DNA of 8,838 bases from Caryophanales bacterium (GCA_021621525.1 JAJVUU010000069.1:1-8838), one strand, 5' to 3'. Positions 1 to 8,254 are shown, numbered from the stretch's first letter. Translations and numbers: made by a program. Notes: a model not told the origin generated them from the letters alone.

Positions 1-10
1 TTTCAGTTAT

Positions 11-16
11 TATAAT
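11..16 (+). promoter_or_regulatory. Probable -10 box of the typA promoter
   Basis: A perfect TATAAT lies 45 bases before the typA start codon. The matching -35 element would fall before the first base of the window, so the promoter cannot be confirmed. If it is used, transcription would begin near position 23 and leave an untranslated leader of about 39 bases with no obvious regulatory fold. Confidence 0.5.
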
Positions 17-49
17 AAATAAGTTTTTTCAAATGCGTTTTTCGCGTGT

Positions 50-56
50 AAGGAGA
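50..56 (+). promoter_or_regulatory. Ribosome binding site of typA
   Basis: AAGGAGA lies six bases before the ATG at 62. It is a strong Shine-Dalgarno sequence and fixes the start chosen for typA. Confidence 0.85.
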
Positions 57-61
57 TCAGT

Positions 62-1897
<1,836 letters not shown>

Positions 1898-1904
1898 AAA
1901 AACA

Positions 1905-1935
1905 GGCAGTCATTCAATAATGGACTGCCCTTTTT
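1905..1935 (+). terminator. Rho-independent terminator of typA
   Basis: GGCAGTC (1905-1911) pairs with GACTGCC (1923-1929). The stem continues as ATT with AAT across one bulged G, around a CAAT loop, and is followed by C and five T. It begins eight bases after the typA stop codon. Confidence 0.85.
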
Positions 1936-1955
1936 GATTCAAAAAAACAGGCAAC

Positions 1956-2001
1956 AAAAAAACATGGACAAATGAAGAACATTCGCGTCCATGTTTTTTT
2001 T
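1956..2001. terminator. Bidirectional terminator between convergent genes
   Basis: A perfect 14-base-pair stem joins 1956-1969 to 1987-2000, with core CATGGAC/GTCCATG. The left arm opens with seven A and the right arm ends in a run of T, so both strands give a hairpin followed by a U tract. Inside the loop AATG (1971-1974) can also pair with CATT (1980-1983). It sits three bases beyond the stop of the minus-strand gene at 2004 and would also back up the typA terminator. Confidence 0.85.
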
Positions 2002-2003
2002 GA

Positions 2004-2228
2004 TTACTTGCAAAGAATAAGATGATTGAAGAGAAGGACCCAGACAAGGTCGACATAGGCAAGGACGGAACCGAAGAAGAGGAAGAGGACGAAGCCTAAG
2101 ATGTTCTCAGTCGTAGTCTTCTGAAGCATTGCAGTAAGACGGACGAAGATTTCGACAACCCATCCGACGAACGGAATGATAAGAAGGATAATCTGAACAA
2201 GTCTAGACTGTTTGTTAAACCAACTCAT
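2004..2228 (-). CDS. Small two-helix membrane protein, function unknown
   Basis: I do not recognise a named family. The protein is 74 residues, begins MSWFNKQSRLVQ, and has two hydrophobic stretches, about residues 10-29 and 43-70. The short polar link between them (about 30-42) carries Arg, Lys and three Thr. The positive N-terminal tail suggests N-in, C-in topology, but this is inference. The reading frame is open upstream to 2351. I chose the ATG at 2228 because a GGAGGT ribosome site (minus strand, 2244-2239) lies ten bases before it, because a TATAAT lies just upstream, and because the extra 41 residues have no membrane or domain character. The gene is monocistronic: the bidirectional terminator follows directly, and 223 bases separate it from the MATE gene upstream. 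It could be a small stress or envelope protein. Nothing in the sequence decides this. Confidence 0.72.
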   Translation of the reverse strand: MSWFNKQSRLVQIILLIIPFVGWVVEIFVRLTAMLQKTTTENILGFVLFLFFGSVLAYVDLVWVLLFNHLILCK

Positions 2229-2238
2229 AAATGATAAT

Positions 2239-2264
2239 ACCTCCAAGTACCGGAAAAGATTATA
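2239..2264 (-). promoter_or_regulatory. -10 box and ribosome site of the small membrane protein gene
   Basis: On the minus strand TATAAT (2264-2259) is followed by GGAGGT (2244-2239) and then the ATG at 2228. No good -35 hexamer is seen 16-18 bases upstream, so the promoter is only a candidate. The ribosome site is strong. The surrounding stretch, 2265-2340, is clearly more AT-rich than the genes, as expected for a promoter region. Confidence 0.5.
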
Positions 2265-2403
2265 GGCCAAACCATTTGAAAAGTATAGAGTGAATTTGCA
2301 ATTTAAGTTATTTGTACAATTGTTCGTTTTTATGCTTCGTTCCATCTTCATTTGCAGGTTTTTTCAGAATTGGCAAAACCAACATGAAATATAAATCCGC
2401 CTT

Positions 2404-2435
2404 GAAAAGAAAACTTTGATGTCTGGCTTTCAAAG
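2404..2435 (-). terminator. Weak candidate terminator after the MATE gene
   Basis: Read on the minus strand, CTTTGA (2435-2430) pairs with TCAAAG (2419-2414) around a ten-base loop and is followed by TTTTCTTTT. The stem is short and AT-rich, so it would be a poor terminator. It is the only hairpin with a T tract between the MATE stop and the next gene. Confidence 0.35.
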
Positions 2436-2451
2436 CCGTGTCCTGGTATTT

Positions 2452-3825
2452 TTACGAAATAGTCTCAGCCACCCTTTTCTTAAAAATCTTTGGCGTCACG
2501 ATATAATAGGCAATGAGGCTGACGATTCCGGAACAGGCATCCGCAATCGGTTGTGCCATGAAACAGAAGCTGGCATTGCCGGTCAAAAGCGGAAGAAGAA
2601 TCGTCAGAGGGACCAGGATAAATATCTTTCGGTTCAAAGAAAGCCAAAGCGAATATTTTGCCTGACCCATTCCAGTCAGTCCATCCACACAGACATATTG
2701 GAAGGCAAGAGGAATGATGGCATACATATACCATCGGATATACTTCACTGCGCCATCGATGACGGCCTCATTGCCAGACGAGCCGGCAAAGATTTCCGCA
2801 AACGGTCTTGAGAGTAAAAACGACAAGCCAAATCCGCAGCAACAGAAAGCAAGTGCAAAAAGAAGAAGCTGTTTTTCTGCTTTTTTGAGCAGGTCGATTC
2901 TCTTGGCCCCATAGTTATATCCAAGGATTGGCTGAGTTCCCGATGAGATTCCAAGAAGCGGACCGGTAAGCAACGACTCAAAGGCGGAGACGATGGTTGC
3001 CACTTCGATATAAAAATCTGCATTCGCACCGCCAAATTGCTTCAGCATGGCATTGAGCAGAATGATGATGACACTGTCGGTAGACGAAATGAGGAACGGG
3101 GAAAAGCCGAGTTTCATAATCGAAAGCATCGTCCTGATGTCATATTGGCCGAAGGAAAGTCTGATACGACTTCCTTTCAGCAGAAAGAAAAGCACCAGCA
3201 AAAAAGAAAGAAGCTGGCAGAGAATCGTAGCGATTGCCGCACCCTGGATTCCCATGCCAAAGGCATAGATGAAAAGAGGATCCAATCCTACATTGAGAAT
3301 GCAGGCCGATGTCGTCGTGACCATGGCCTTGAACGATTCTCCCTGAGCCGAGAGGAACTGGTTGAGCCCCAAGGACAAGACGGAAAAGAAGGTACCGATC
3401 AGATATATCTTCAGATAGGCACTGGCAAAAGGATAGGATGTGTCAGACGCTCCGAAAAGATAGAGCATCGGTCTCATGATGCCATAGAAAAGAACCATCA
3501 GAACAGCGCTCAGGCACAGAAGGAGAAGAAAGGCATTGCTCAGAATCTTCTTCGCCCTCTCTTCGCTTTTCTCACCTAGCGCAATGGAAAACAAAGGTGC
3601 CCCTCCAAGTCCGACAAGAAAGGCAAAGGATGAAATGAAGGTTGCCACAGGGGAGACGATGCCCATGCCAACCAATGCCACGTCTCCATTGACAGGCATA
3701 TTGGCAACGTAGATTCTATCGACGATATTGTATAAGACTGAAACAAGCTGGGCGAGCATCGCAGGTAAGGCAAGCTTGAGGATGACCGGCCAGGTCTTCT
3801 CACTTCCGAGTTCGATTTTTTTCAT
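2452..3825 (-). CDS. MATE-family multidrug/cation antiporter
   Basis: The 457-residue protein fits the MATE family (multidrug and toxic compound extrusion). These are inner-membrane antiporters that use Na+ or H+ gradients to expel drugs, dyes and cationic compounds. Family signatures are visible in both halves. The N-terminal ALPAMLAQLVSVLYNIVDRI segment (19-38) and the NVGLDPLFIYAFGMGIQGAA segment (178-197) lie in the first half. The second half has the SGTQPILGYNYGAKR motif of the repeat. Hydrophobic segments spread over the whole length agree with 12 helices, and the size is typical. The substrate cannot be told. It is the last gene of the marR-ABC-MATE block, 61 bases after the ABC stop. 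No Shine-Dalgarno sequence precedes the ATG at 3825, while an in-frame stop lies five codons upstream and the next internal Met is too far in. The start is therefore kept despite the poor site. Confidence 0.92.
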   Translation of the reverse strand: MKKIELGSEKTWPVILKLALPAMLAQLVSVLYNIVDRIYVANMPVNGDVALVGMGIVSPVATFISSFAFLVGLGGAPLFSIALGEKSEERAKKILSNAFLLLLCLSAVLMVLFYGIMRPMLYLFGASDTSYPFASAYLKIYLIGTFFSVLSLGLNQFLSAQGESFKAMVTTTSACILNVGLDPLFIYAFGMGIQGAAIATILCQLLSFLLVLFFLLKGSRIRLSFGQYDIRTMLSIMKLGFSPFLISSTDSVIIILLNAMLKQFGGANADFYIEVATIVSAFESLLTGPLLGISSGTQPILGYNYGAKRIDLLKKAEKQLLLFALAFCCCGFGLSFLLSRPFAEIFAGSSGNEAVIDGAVKYIRWYMYAIIPLAFQYVCVDGLTGMGQAKYSLWLSLNRKIFILVPLTILLPLLTGNASFCFMAQPIADACSGIVSLIAYYIVTPKIFKKRVAETIS

Positions 3826-3886
3826 ACGGAATATATTCTATACTTCTTATCATCAATGAGAAGAAATATCGTATTTTTCCATGCTT
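3826..3886 (-). promoter_or_regulatory. ABC-MATE spacer with a hairpin and possible -10 box
   Basis: On the minus strand this 61-base spacer holds TTCTT-c-TCA/TGA-t-AAGAA, a hairpin with one mismatch and a TTGA loop. It lacks a T tract, so it is not a clear terminator. Next come a TATAGA that could serve as a -10 box (a weak TTCTTC lies 17 bases before it) and the palindrome GAATATATTC (3829-3838), which ends four bases before the MATE start codon. No ribosome site is seen. A second weak promoter giving a very short leader is possible but unproven. Confidence 0.3.
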
Positions 3887-6694
3887 CTATTCAGAACGAA
3901 GAGCTACGACAGGATCCTTCTTAGCCGCACTTCTTGCAGGAATGAATCCTGCGATGGTCGTAAGAAGAACGGAAATCAAGACGACAATCAAGGCGATATA
4001 GAACGGAAGATTGGCAATCATCGATATCATCGGGAAGTTGGCATGAATGATGATGTTGAGTATTCCTTGTAGTATATAGGTGATGGCAATACCGAAGACA
4101 CCGCTTAAGAATCCGATGATAAAGGTTTCGGCATTGAAGAGATGGGAGACATCCTTCTTTCTTCCTCCAAGTGCACGGATGATACCGATTTCCTTGATAC
4201 GCTCCATGACGGAAACATATGTGATGATGGCAATCATGACCGTAGAAACGACAAGACTCAAGGCCGTAAAAGCTATCAAGGAGATGGAGACGATGTTGAT
4301 GATGTTATTGACCATGGAGATGACGACGGCAAGATTGTCGGTATATTTGATGTCAGCCCTGTTCTTGGGTGCCGTGACATTACCAAACGTCACGTCCTTG
4401 TCCTTGTCAGCGTTCCATTGGTCAAGATAATCCGTCACAAGATACTTGCTTTCAAACGACTTGGGAAAGAACTGAATGCTGAATGGCAGTTTCTCACCGC
4501 CGACTTGCCTGGAAGAAATCGTCTTCTCTCCGGATGTCGTCGTCGAAGACCCGCCCAGGAGAATCTTCATCAGGCCGGAAAGACTGGAATCACTGGAGCC
4601 TAAGAAGGCCGTCTTATCCTTATATACTTTTCCTTCAAGCTTATAATCGAAGTCATAATAGACACCCATCTTGATGTTGGTCACCATATTCACTTCCATG
4701 CTGGAGAGGGAGCCTTTGGATTTGATCTTGCTGCCGGATACCTCAACCTCTTCATCTCTTACAAACTTGGTAAACTCAGATTCATCGTTGTCCTCAATGA
4801 ATTTCTGCGTGAACTTCGGAGTGTAATAGAAGCCGGAAGACAACGTCGTATACTGTCTTCCCTCCTTCGGTGTCAGAACGCCGACGATCTTTAGCTGGAT
4901 GCCATCGTTCCAGGAAGGGTCCTCCAGATAAGAATAATCAAAGAACTTATAATCCAAGGGTGTTTCCTTGGTATGCCTCTTGAAAATCGTGTTGTTGGGA
5001 TAATAGGTAAACTTTTTTTCCATCAGCTTCTTGGCATCGAGATTCTGAATGTCTTGGAACCTTCTCTCCGTATCTTCATTCTTGTGGGAATCTTCTCCAT
5101 TGACATCATTATAATGATAGACCACACTGAGAAAGTCTTCCTGGGAATAATAGCCGAGAAGTGTAAGAAGGAAATCAGTCAAGGCATCGTTGGAATCCAA
5201 GACCACCATGATTTCATCTTCCTCTGTGGCAACTTTGCCACCGGGAAGAAGGTCATATTGCTGAAGAAGATAATCCACATTGTTGATGGATTGGGCAAAG
5301 GTTCCGGAATATCCTTCAATCACGGAAGCATAAGCTCCATAGCCTGATTCATTCAGCTTCTGGTTGAGTATTTCAGTGGCAAGAGAACGAATGGCAGAAA
5401 GAGACATCGTCTCCGTCTTCTGCGTCGTCGAAGAATCCTCGATGGTAGGATCATCTCTCGTTTCAGACGTATAAATATTGTTGGTGACATCGATACCATA
5501 CTTAAAGGCGATATCTTCATAGTAATCCTTAGGCATGTCCTTGACGAAGTCGACATATTCCTGCGTGATTTCATTTTGAATCATCGCCGATCCCATCGTC
5601 TTGGCTGAATCAATCAACTGCTTGGTGACAAAGTCGATATTGATCTTGCCATCCTTCATGGCATTCCTGACAATGGTTTCCTGTTCACCTACCGAAACCG
5701 AACCCATCATGGAAGATAGGTCCATAGATGAACGCGACACGGAAATCGGATTTCCTGACAACATTTCATCCTGCATGTCATCGATATATCCCGTCACACC
5801 GCTTCGGATGGAAAGGACGGCCGAGACCCCGACGATGCCGATGGATGCAGCCACAATCGTCAGGAAAGTCCTCTTTGCCTTTGACCAAAGATTCTTGCTG
5901 GAAAGCTTGAAGGCAGTCCACCAACTCATCTTGGCTTTTTCGTTTTCAAGCCTGGCATGTTCTTTTTCGGAAGTGATTTCATTGTTCCCATCTCTCTCCT
6001 GCATTTCTTCTTCGACGGTATAAGGATTGGAATCATCCTGCAAGGTTCCGTCGAGAAGCTTGACGATTCTCGTCGAATAGCGATAGGCCAAATCGGGATT
6101 GTGCGTGACCATAATGACAAGCCTGTCTTTGCTGATTTCCTTGATGAGGTCCATGATTTGGACGGAGGTAACGCTATCCAAGGCACCGGTAGGCTCATCG
6201 GCAAGAAGAATCTCCGGCTCATTGACCAAGGCTCTGGCGATGGCAACCCTCTGGCACTGACCGCCGGAGAGCTGGTTTGGCATCTTCTTATACATTCCCT
6301 TAAGTCCGACCTTATCAAGAGCTTTCTTGGCCTTTTCTTCCCTTTCAACCTTGGAAACACCGCCGATGGTAAGGGCCAGCTCGACATTCTCAAGAATGTT
6401 CTCGTGCGGAATCAGGTTGTAGGACTGAAAGACAAAACCGATTCGATGGTTTCTATAGATATCCCAGTCGTGATCGTTGAAATCCTTGGTCGATTTTCCT
6501 TCGATGATGAGATCTCCGCTGGTGTATTGATCAAGACCTCCCAGGATGTTCAGCATCGTCGTCTTTCCACATCCGGAAGGCCCGAGAATGGAGACGAATT
6601 CATTTTTACGGAAATTGAGGGTAATTCCTTTCAATGCCTGAACAGAACTATCCTTCATCGTATATTCTTTGACGATATGATCTAAGCGCAGCAT
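3887..6694 (-). CDS. Fused ATPase-permease ABC transporter, MacB/FtsX type
   Basis: This 935-residue protein joins an ABC ATPase to an FtsX-like permease. Proteins of this architecture act as dimers in the membrane and drive extrusion or extraction of peptides, antibiotics or lipoproteins. ATPase: Walker A GPSGCGKTT at 38-46, Q-loop Gln90, signature LSGGQ at 142-146, Walker B ILLADE ending at Glu167, and switch His198. A charged linker (about 225-256) leads to one helix (about 277-297). A large, mostly polar region follows (about 298-790), then three C-terminal helices (about 798-828, 857-880, 897-920) with the FtsX hallmark ERIKEIGIIRALGGRKKDV. This four-helix layout with the big loop after the first helix is that of MacB. 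The start has an AAAGGAGAA site eight bases upstream and lies 13 bases before the end of the regulator gene, so the two are translationally coupled. The substrate is unknown. Antimicrobial peptide or drug defence is the natural reading of the MarR and MATE neighbours. Confidence 0.93.
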   Translation of the reverse strand: MLRLDHIVKEYTMKDSSVQALKGITLNFRKNEFVSILGPSGCGKTTMLNILGGLDQYTSGDLIIEGKSTKDFNDHDWDIYRNHRIGFVFQSYNLIPHENILENVELALTIGGVSKVEREEKAKKALDKVGLKGMYKKMPNQLSGGQCQRVAIARALVNEPEILLADEPTGALDSVTSVQIMDLIKEISKDRLVIMVTHNPDLAYRYSTRIVKLLDGTLQDDSNPYTVEEEMQERDGNNEITSEKEHARLENEKAKMSWWTAFKLSSKNLWSKAKRTFLTIVAASIGIVGVSAVLSIRSGVTGYIDDMQDEMLSGNPISVSRSSMDLSSMMGSVSVGEQETIVRNAMKDGKINIDFVTKQLIDSAKTMGSAMIQNEITQEYVDFVKDMPKDYYEDIAFKYGIDVTNNIYTSETRDDPTIEDSSTTQKTETMSLSAIRSLATEILNQKLNESGYGAYASVIEGYSGTFAQSINNVDYLLQQYDLLPGGKVATEEDEIMVVLDSNDALTDFLLTLLGYYSQEDFLSVVYHYNDVNGEDSHKNEDTERRFQDIQNLDAKKLMEKKFTYYPNNTIFKRHTKETPLDYKFFDYSYLEDPSWNDGIQLKIVGVLTPKEGRQYTTLSSGFYYTPKFTQKFIEDNDESEFTKFVRDEEVEVSGSKIKSKGSLSSMEVNMVTNIKMGVYYDFDYKLEGKVYKDKTAFLGSSDSSLSGLMKILLGGSSTTTSGEKTISSRQVGGEKLPFSIQFFPKSFESKYLVTDYLDQWNADKDKDVTFGNVTAPKNRADIKYTDNLAVVISMVNNIINIVSISLIAFTALSLVVSTVMIAIITYVSVMERIKEIGIIRALGGRKKDVSHLFNAETFIIGFLSGVFGIAITYILQGILNIIIHANFPMISMIANLPFYIALIVVLISVLLTTIAGFIPARSAAKKDPVVALRSE

Positions 6695-7134
6695 GTTCTT
6701 TTCTCCTTTCCCATGATTTTATAGACACGGATCAACATATCCTTGAAATGGTTCATTTCGTCCGCACCGAATTCACGATAGCAGTCAGATATCCTATCCG
6801 TCAGCCTGGCGATGGCAGCCGAACATTTCATCTGTCCCATCTGGGTGAGGCAGACTTCAACGATTCTCTTGTCTTCATCAGATTGCCTTCTGACGATTTC
6901 ACCTTTTTCTTCGAGAGTTCTTAGAATCGCAGCGACTCTTGCCGTCTTCAATTTCAGCCTCTTGGATATATCTCCGCTCGTCAACTTTCCGTCATTGTAC
7001 GCAAGAAGTCCCAAGACAGAAATCTCACCGGTATTCTTCGGCATCGAAGCAAAGGATAGATTCATGTTTCGATTTAAAAAGAAGTCCTTGAGGAAACCCT
7101 CAGCCTCTGCTTTGATATCAGTTTCGTCGTTCAT
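6682..7134 (-). CDS. MarR-family transcriptional regulator
   Basis: The 150-residue protein has the size and winged-helix layout of MarR regulators. These dimers repress efflux or stress genes and let go of DNA when bound by small ligands or oxidised. The helix-turn-helix covers about residues 50-77: the LTSGDISKRLKLKTARVAAI segment, then LRTLEEKGEI. The wing follows at about 79-97 and carries the family's Asp-x-Arg element in DEDKR (86-90). The N- and C-terminal helices would form the dimer interface. Five cysteines are present (95, 104, 118, 148, 149), including a C-terminal Cys-Cys. Thiol-based sensing is possible but is inference. The start has an AAGGAG site seven bases upstream. The gene leads the ABC-MATE block and overlaps the ABC gene by 13 bases. 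A palindrome just after its promoter start suggests it represses its own operon. Confidence 0.93.
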   Translation of the reverse strand: MNDETDIKAEAEGFLKDFFLNRNMNLSFASMPKNTGEISVLGLLAYNDGKLTSGDISKRLKLKTARVAAILRTLEEKGEIVRRQSDEDKRIVEVCLTQMGQMKCSAAIARLTDRISDCYREFGADEMNHFKDMLIRVYKIMGKEKRTCCA

Positions 7135-7141
7135 TTCTCAG

Positions 7142-7147
7142 CTCCTT
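7142..7147 (-). promoter_or_regulatory. Ribosome binding site of the MarR-type gene
   Basis: AAGGAG on the minus strand, seven bases before the ATG at 7134. It fixes this start. Confidence 0.8.
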
Positions 7148-7156
7148 TCCTACTAG

Positions 7157-7168
7157 TATTAGCTAATA
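7157..7168. promoter_or_regulatory. Palindromic candidate operator for the MarR-type regulator
   Basis: TATTAGCTAATA is a perfect 12-base palindrome at about +4 to +15 of the predicted regulator transcript, between the promoter and the ribosome site. It resembles the TTAGC/GCTAA half-sites known for SlyA/MarR-type operators. Binding here would block the polymerase as it leaves the promoter, the usual autorepression design in the family. A second, smaller palindrome, ACTAGT (7152-7157), abuts it. Confidence 0.55.
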
Positions 7169-7177
7169 ATGGTAGAA

Positions 7178-7206
7178 ATTATAGGGACATTTTCCATACA
7201 TTGCAA
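7178..7206 (-). promoter_or_regulatory. Promoter of the marR-ABC-MATE operon
   Basis: On the minus strand TTGCAA (7206-7201) and TATAAT (7183-7178) are separated by exactly 17 bases, a near-consensus sigma-A promoter. Transcription would start near 7171 and give a leader of about 37 bases before the regulator start. Confidence 0.75.
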
Positions 7207-7218
7207 TTGTTTTATCAT
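7190..7218 (+). promoter_or_regulatory. Weak candidate promoter of the mreB-like gene
   Basis: TATCAT (7213-7218) with a poor TTTTCC (7190-7195) 17 bases upstream is the best plus-strand candidate. It would start transcription near 7225. It overlaps the divergent operon promoter completely, so the two could interfere. The -35 match is weak. Confidence 0.3.
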
Positions 7219-7242
7219 GAAACAATCAAAAAATTCACTTTT

Positions 7243-7270
7243 GAGGAAAAACATAGTAAACTATGTAGGT
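7243..7270 (+). promoter_or_regulatory. Leader hairpin between a GAGG site and the mreB-like start
   Basis: GAGG (7243-7246) lies 24 bases before the ATG at 7271, too far for direct use. Between them ACATAG (7251-7256) pairs perfectly with CTATGT (7261-7266) around a TAAA loop. If the hairpin forms, the effective distance from GAGG to ATG becomes eight bases (AAAA plus AGGT), an ideal spacing. The hairpin is seen directly; its role in initiation is inference. Confidence 0.45.
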
Positions 7271-8254
7271 ATGAGGAAAGAATATCTCGGAATCGACCTC
7301 GGAAGTGAAAACACATTGATTTACTCTTCTGCCATGGAAGGCGTCATCTATTCCGAACCGACCTGTATCGCCCTAGACCGTTACACACACGAAGTCCGCG
7401 AGACTGGATTTTTGGCGAGCAAGATTTCTGGAAAGACCCCATACAACATCGATGTAATCCATCCAGTAAAGAACGGACTTATCGATGACGACGAGGCATG
7501 TTATCAATATCTATATGAGGTTCTGAAGTCTCTTCACTTTGATAGAAGAAGCAAAATGCCAGCCTTTGTCTTCAGTGCACCATCCAACTGTTCCAAGGTC
7601 AACAGGAAGATGATGATTGAATTGGCAAAGAAACTGGGTGCCAAGGAAATCTACATCGAATCTCAGGCAAGACTCTCTGCCTTAGGTGCAGGAAAGAATG
7701 TATTCGCTCCGACAGCAACCCTGATCTGCCATATCGGAAGTGGGGTCAGTGACATCGCCTGCCTTTCCCTAGGTGAAATCGTCAGTGCAGATTCTACCTA
7801 TATTGCAGGAGATGCCTTCGATGAAGCCATACGAAGATATATGACCATCAACCAGCATCTTGCCATCGGACTCAAAAGTGCCGAATACCTGAAGATGAAG
7901 ATAGGAAGCCTATCTTCCATAAACGAAAACCGACTTGCTGAAATCAAAGGAAAGGACACCATCACTTCTCTCCCATCCAGTGTCGTCGTATCCGCATCCG
8001 AAATCAAAAGCTGCTTAGTGCCGCTTGCCAACTTCATCGGAATGAAGATCACCGATGTCATCAGTTCTCTGCCGCCGGAGCTTGTCAGCGACCTGACGAG
8101 AAACGGTCTCATCCTCTCCGGTGGAGGTTCACTCATCGCCGGCATGAAGGATTACTTCGAACATCTCCTGTCCATTCCTGTAAGAGTGGTCGAAAAGCCT
8201 CTTGAAAGCATTCAGGAAGGCTTTGTAGCTTATGACAAAGTCATCAATCAATAG
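7271..8254 (+). CDS. Diverged MreB/actin-family protein
   Basis: The 327-residue protein is an MreB homologue. MreB polymers guide cell-wall synthesis on the inner membrane face. It keeps phosphate loop 1 (GIDLGSENTLIYSS, from residue 7), the MreB segment IHPVKNGLIDD, a phosphate-2 region ending in SLGEIV, the AGDAFDEAIRRYM helix and the adenosine motif LSGGGSLIAGM (from 282). Two active-site features differ from typical MreB. The phosphate-2 Asp of VDIGGGT is His154 (CHIGSGVSD). Where MreB has Glu-Pro-Met-Ala-Ala, this protein has Gln132-Ala-Arg-Leu-Ser, like the Gln137 segment of actin. I chose ATG 7271 because the MreB family starts just before this motif. The frame is open back to 7169, but the extra residues look like non-coding leader. 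The yqeY-type gene follows, and its ribosome site overlaps this stop. It is probably a paralogue, such as an Mbl/MreBH-like or specialised filament, rather than the main mreB, since no mreC or mreD follows. Confidence 0.85.
   Translation: MRKEYLGIDLGSENTLIYSSAMEGVIYSEPTCIALDRYTHEVRETGFLASKISGKTPYNIDVIHPVKNGLIDDDEACYQYLYEVLKSLHFDRRSKMPAFVFSAPSNCSKVNRKMMIELAKKLGAKEIYIESQARLSALGAGKNVFAPTATLICHIGSGVSDIACLSLGEIVSADSTYIAGDAFDEAIRRYMTINQHLAIGLKSAEYLKMKIGSLSSINENRLAEIKGKDTITSLPSSVVVSASEIKSCLVPLANFIGMKITDVISSLPPELVSDLTRNGLILSGGGSLIAGMKDYFEHLLSIPVRVVEKPLESIQEGFVAYDKVINQ

Noticed and set aside
2229..2351. N-terminal extension of the small membrane protein
   Set aside because: The extra 41 codons overlap the candidate -10 box and the GGAGGT site, and the upstream ATG lacks a ribosome site.
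3037..3579. Plus-strand open frame of 180 codons, rich in Lys, Glu and Gln, opposite the MATE gene
   Set aside because: Its composition is the antisense image of hydrophobic codons, and it has no ribosome site or recognisable domain.
5957..6685. Plus-strand open frame of 242 codons opposite the ABC ATPase domain
   Set aside because: The minus strand carries intact Walker A, signature and Walker B motifs here. The plus frame has no family features and is a shadow.
7169..7270. N-terminal extension of the mreB-like protein from ATG 7169 or 7217
   Set aside because: The extension overlaps the divergent promoter and leader hairpin, has no ribosome site at either ATG, and the MreB family starts right before the GIDLG motif.
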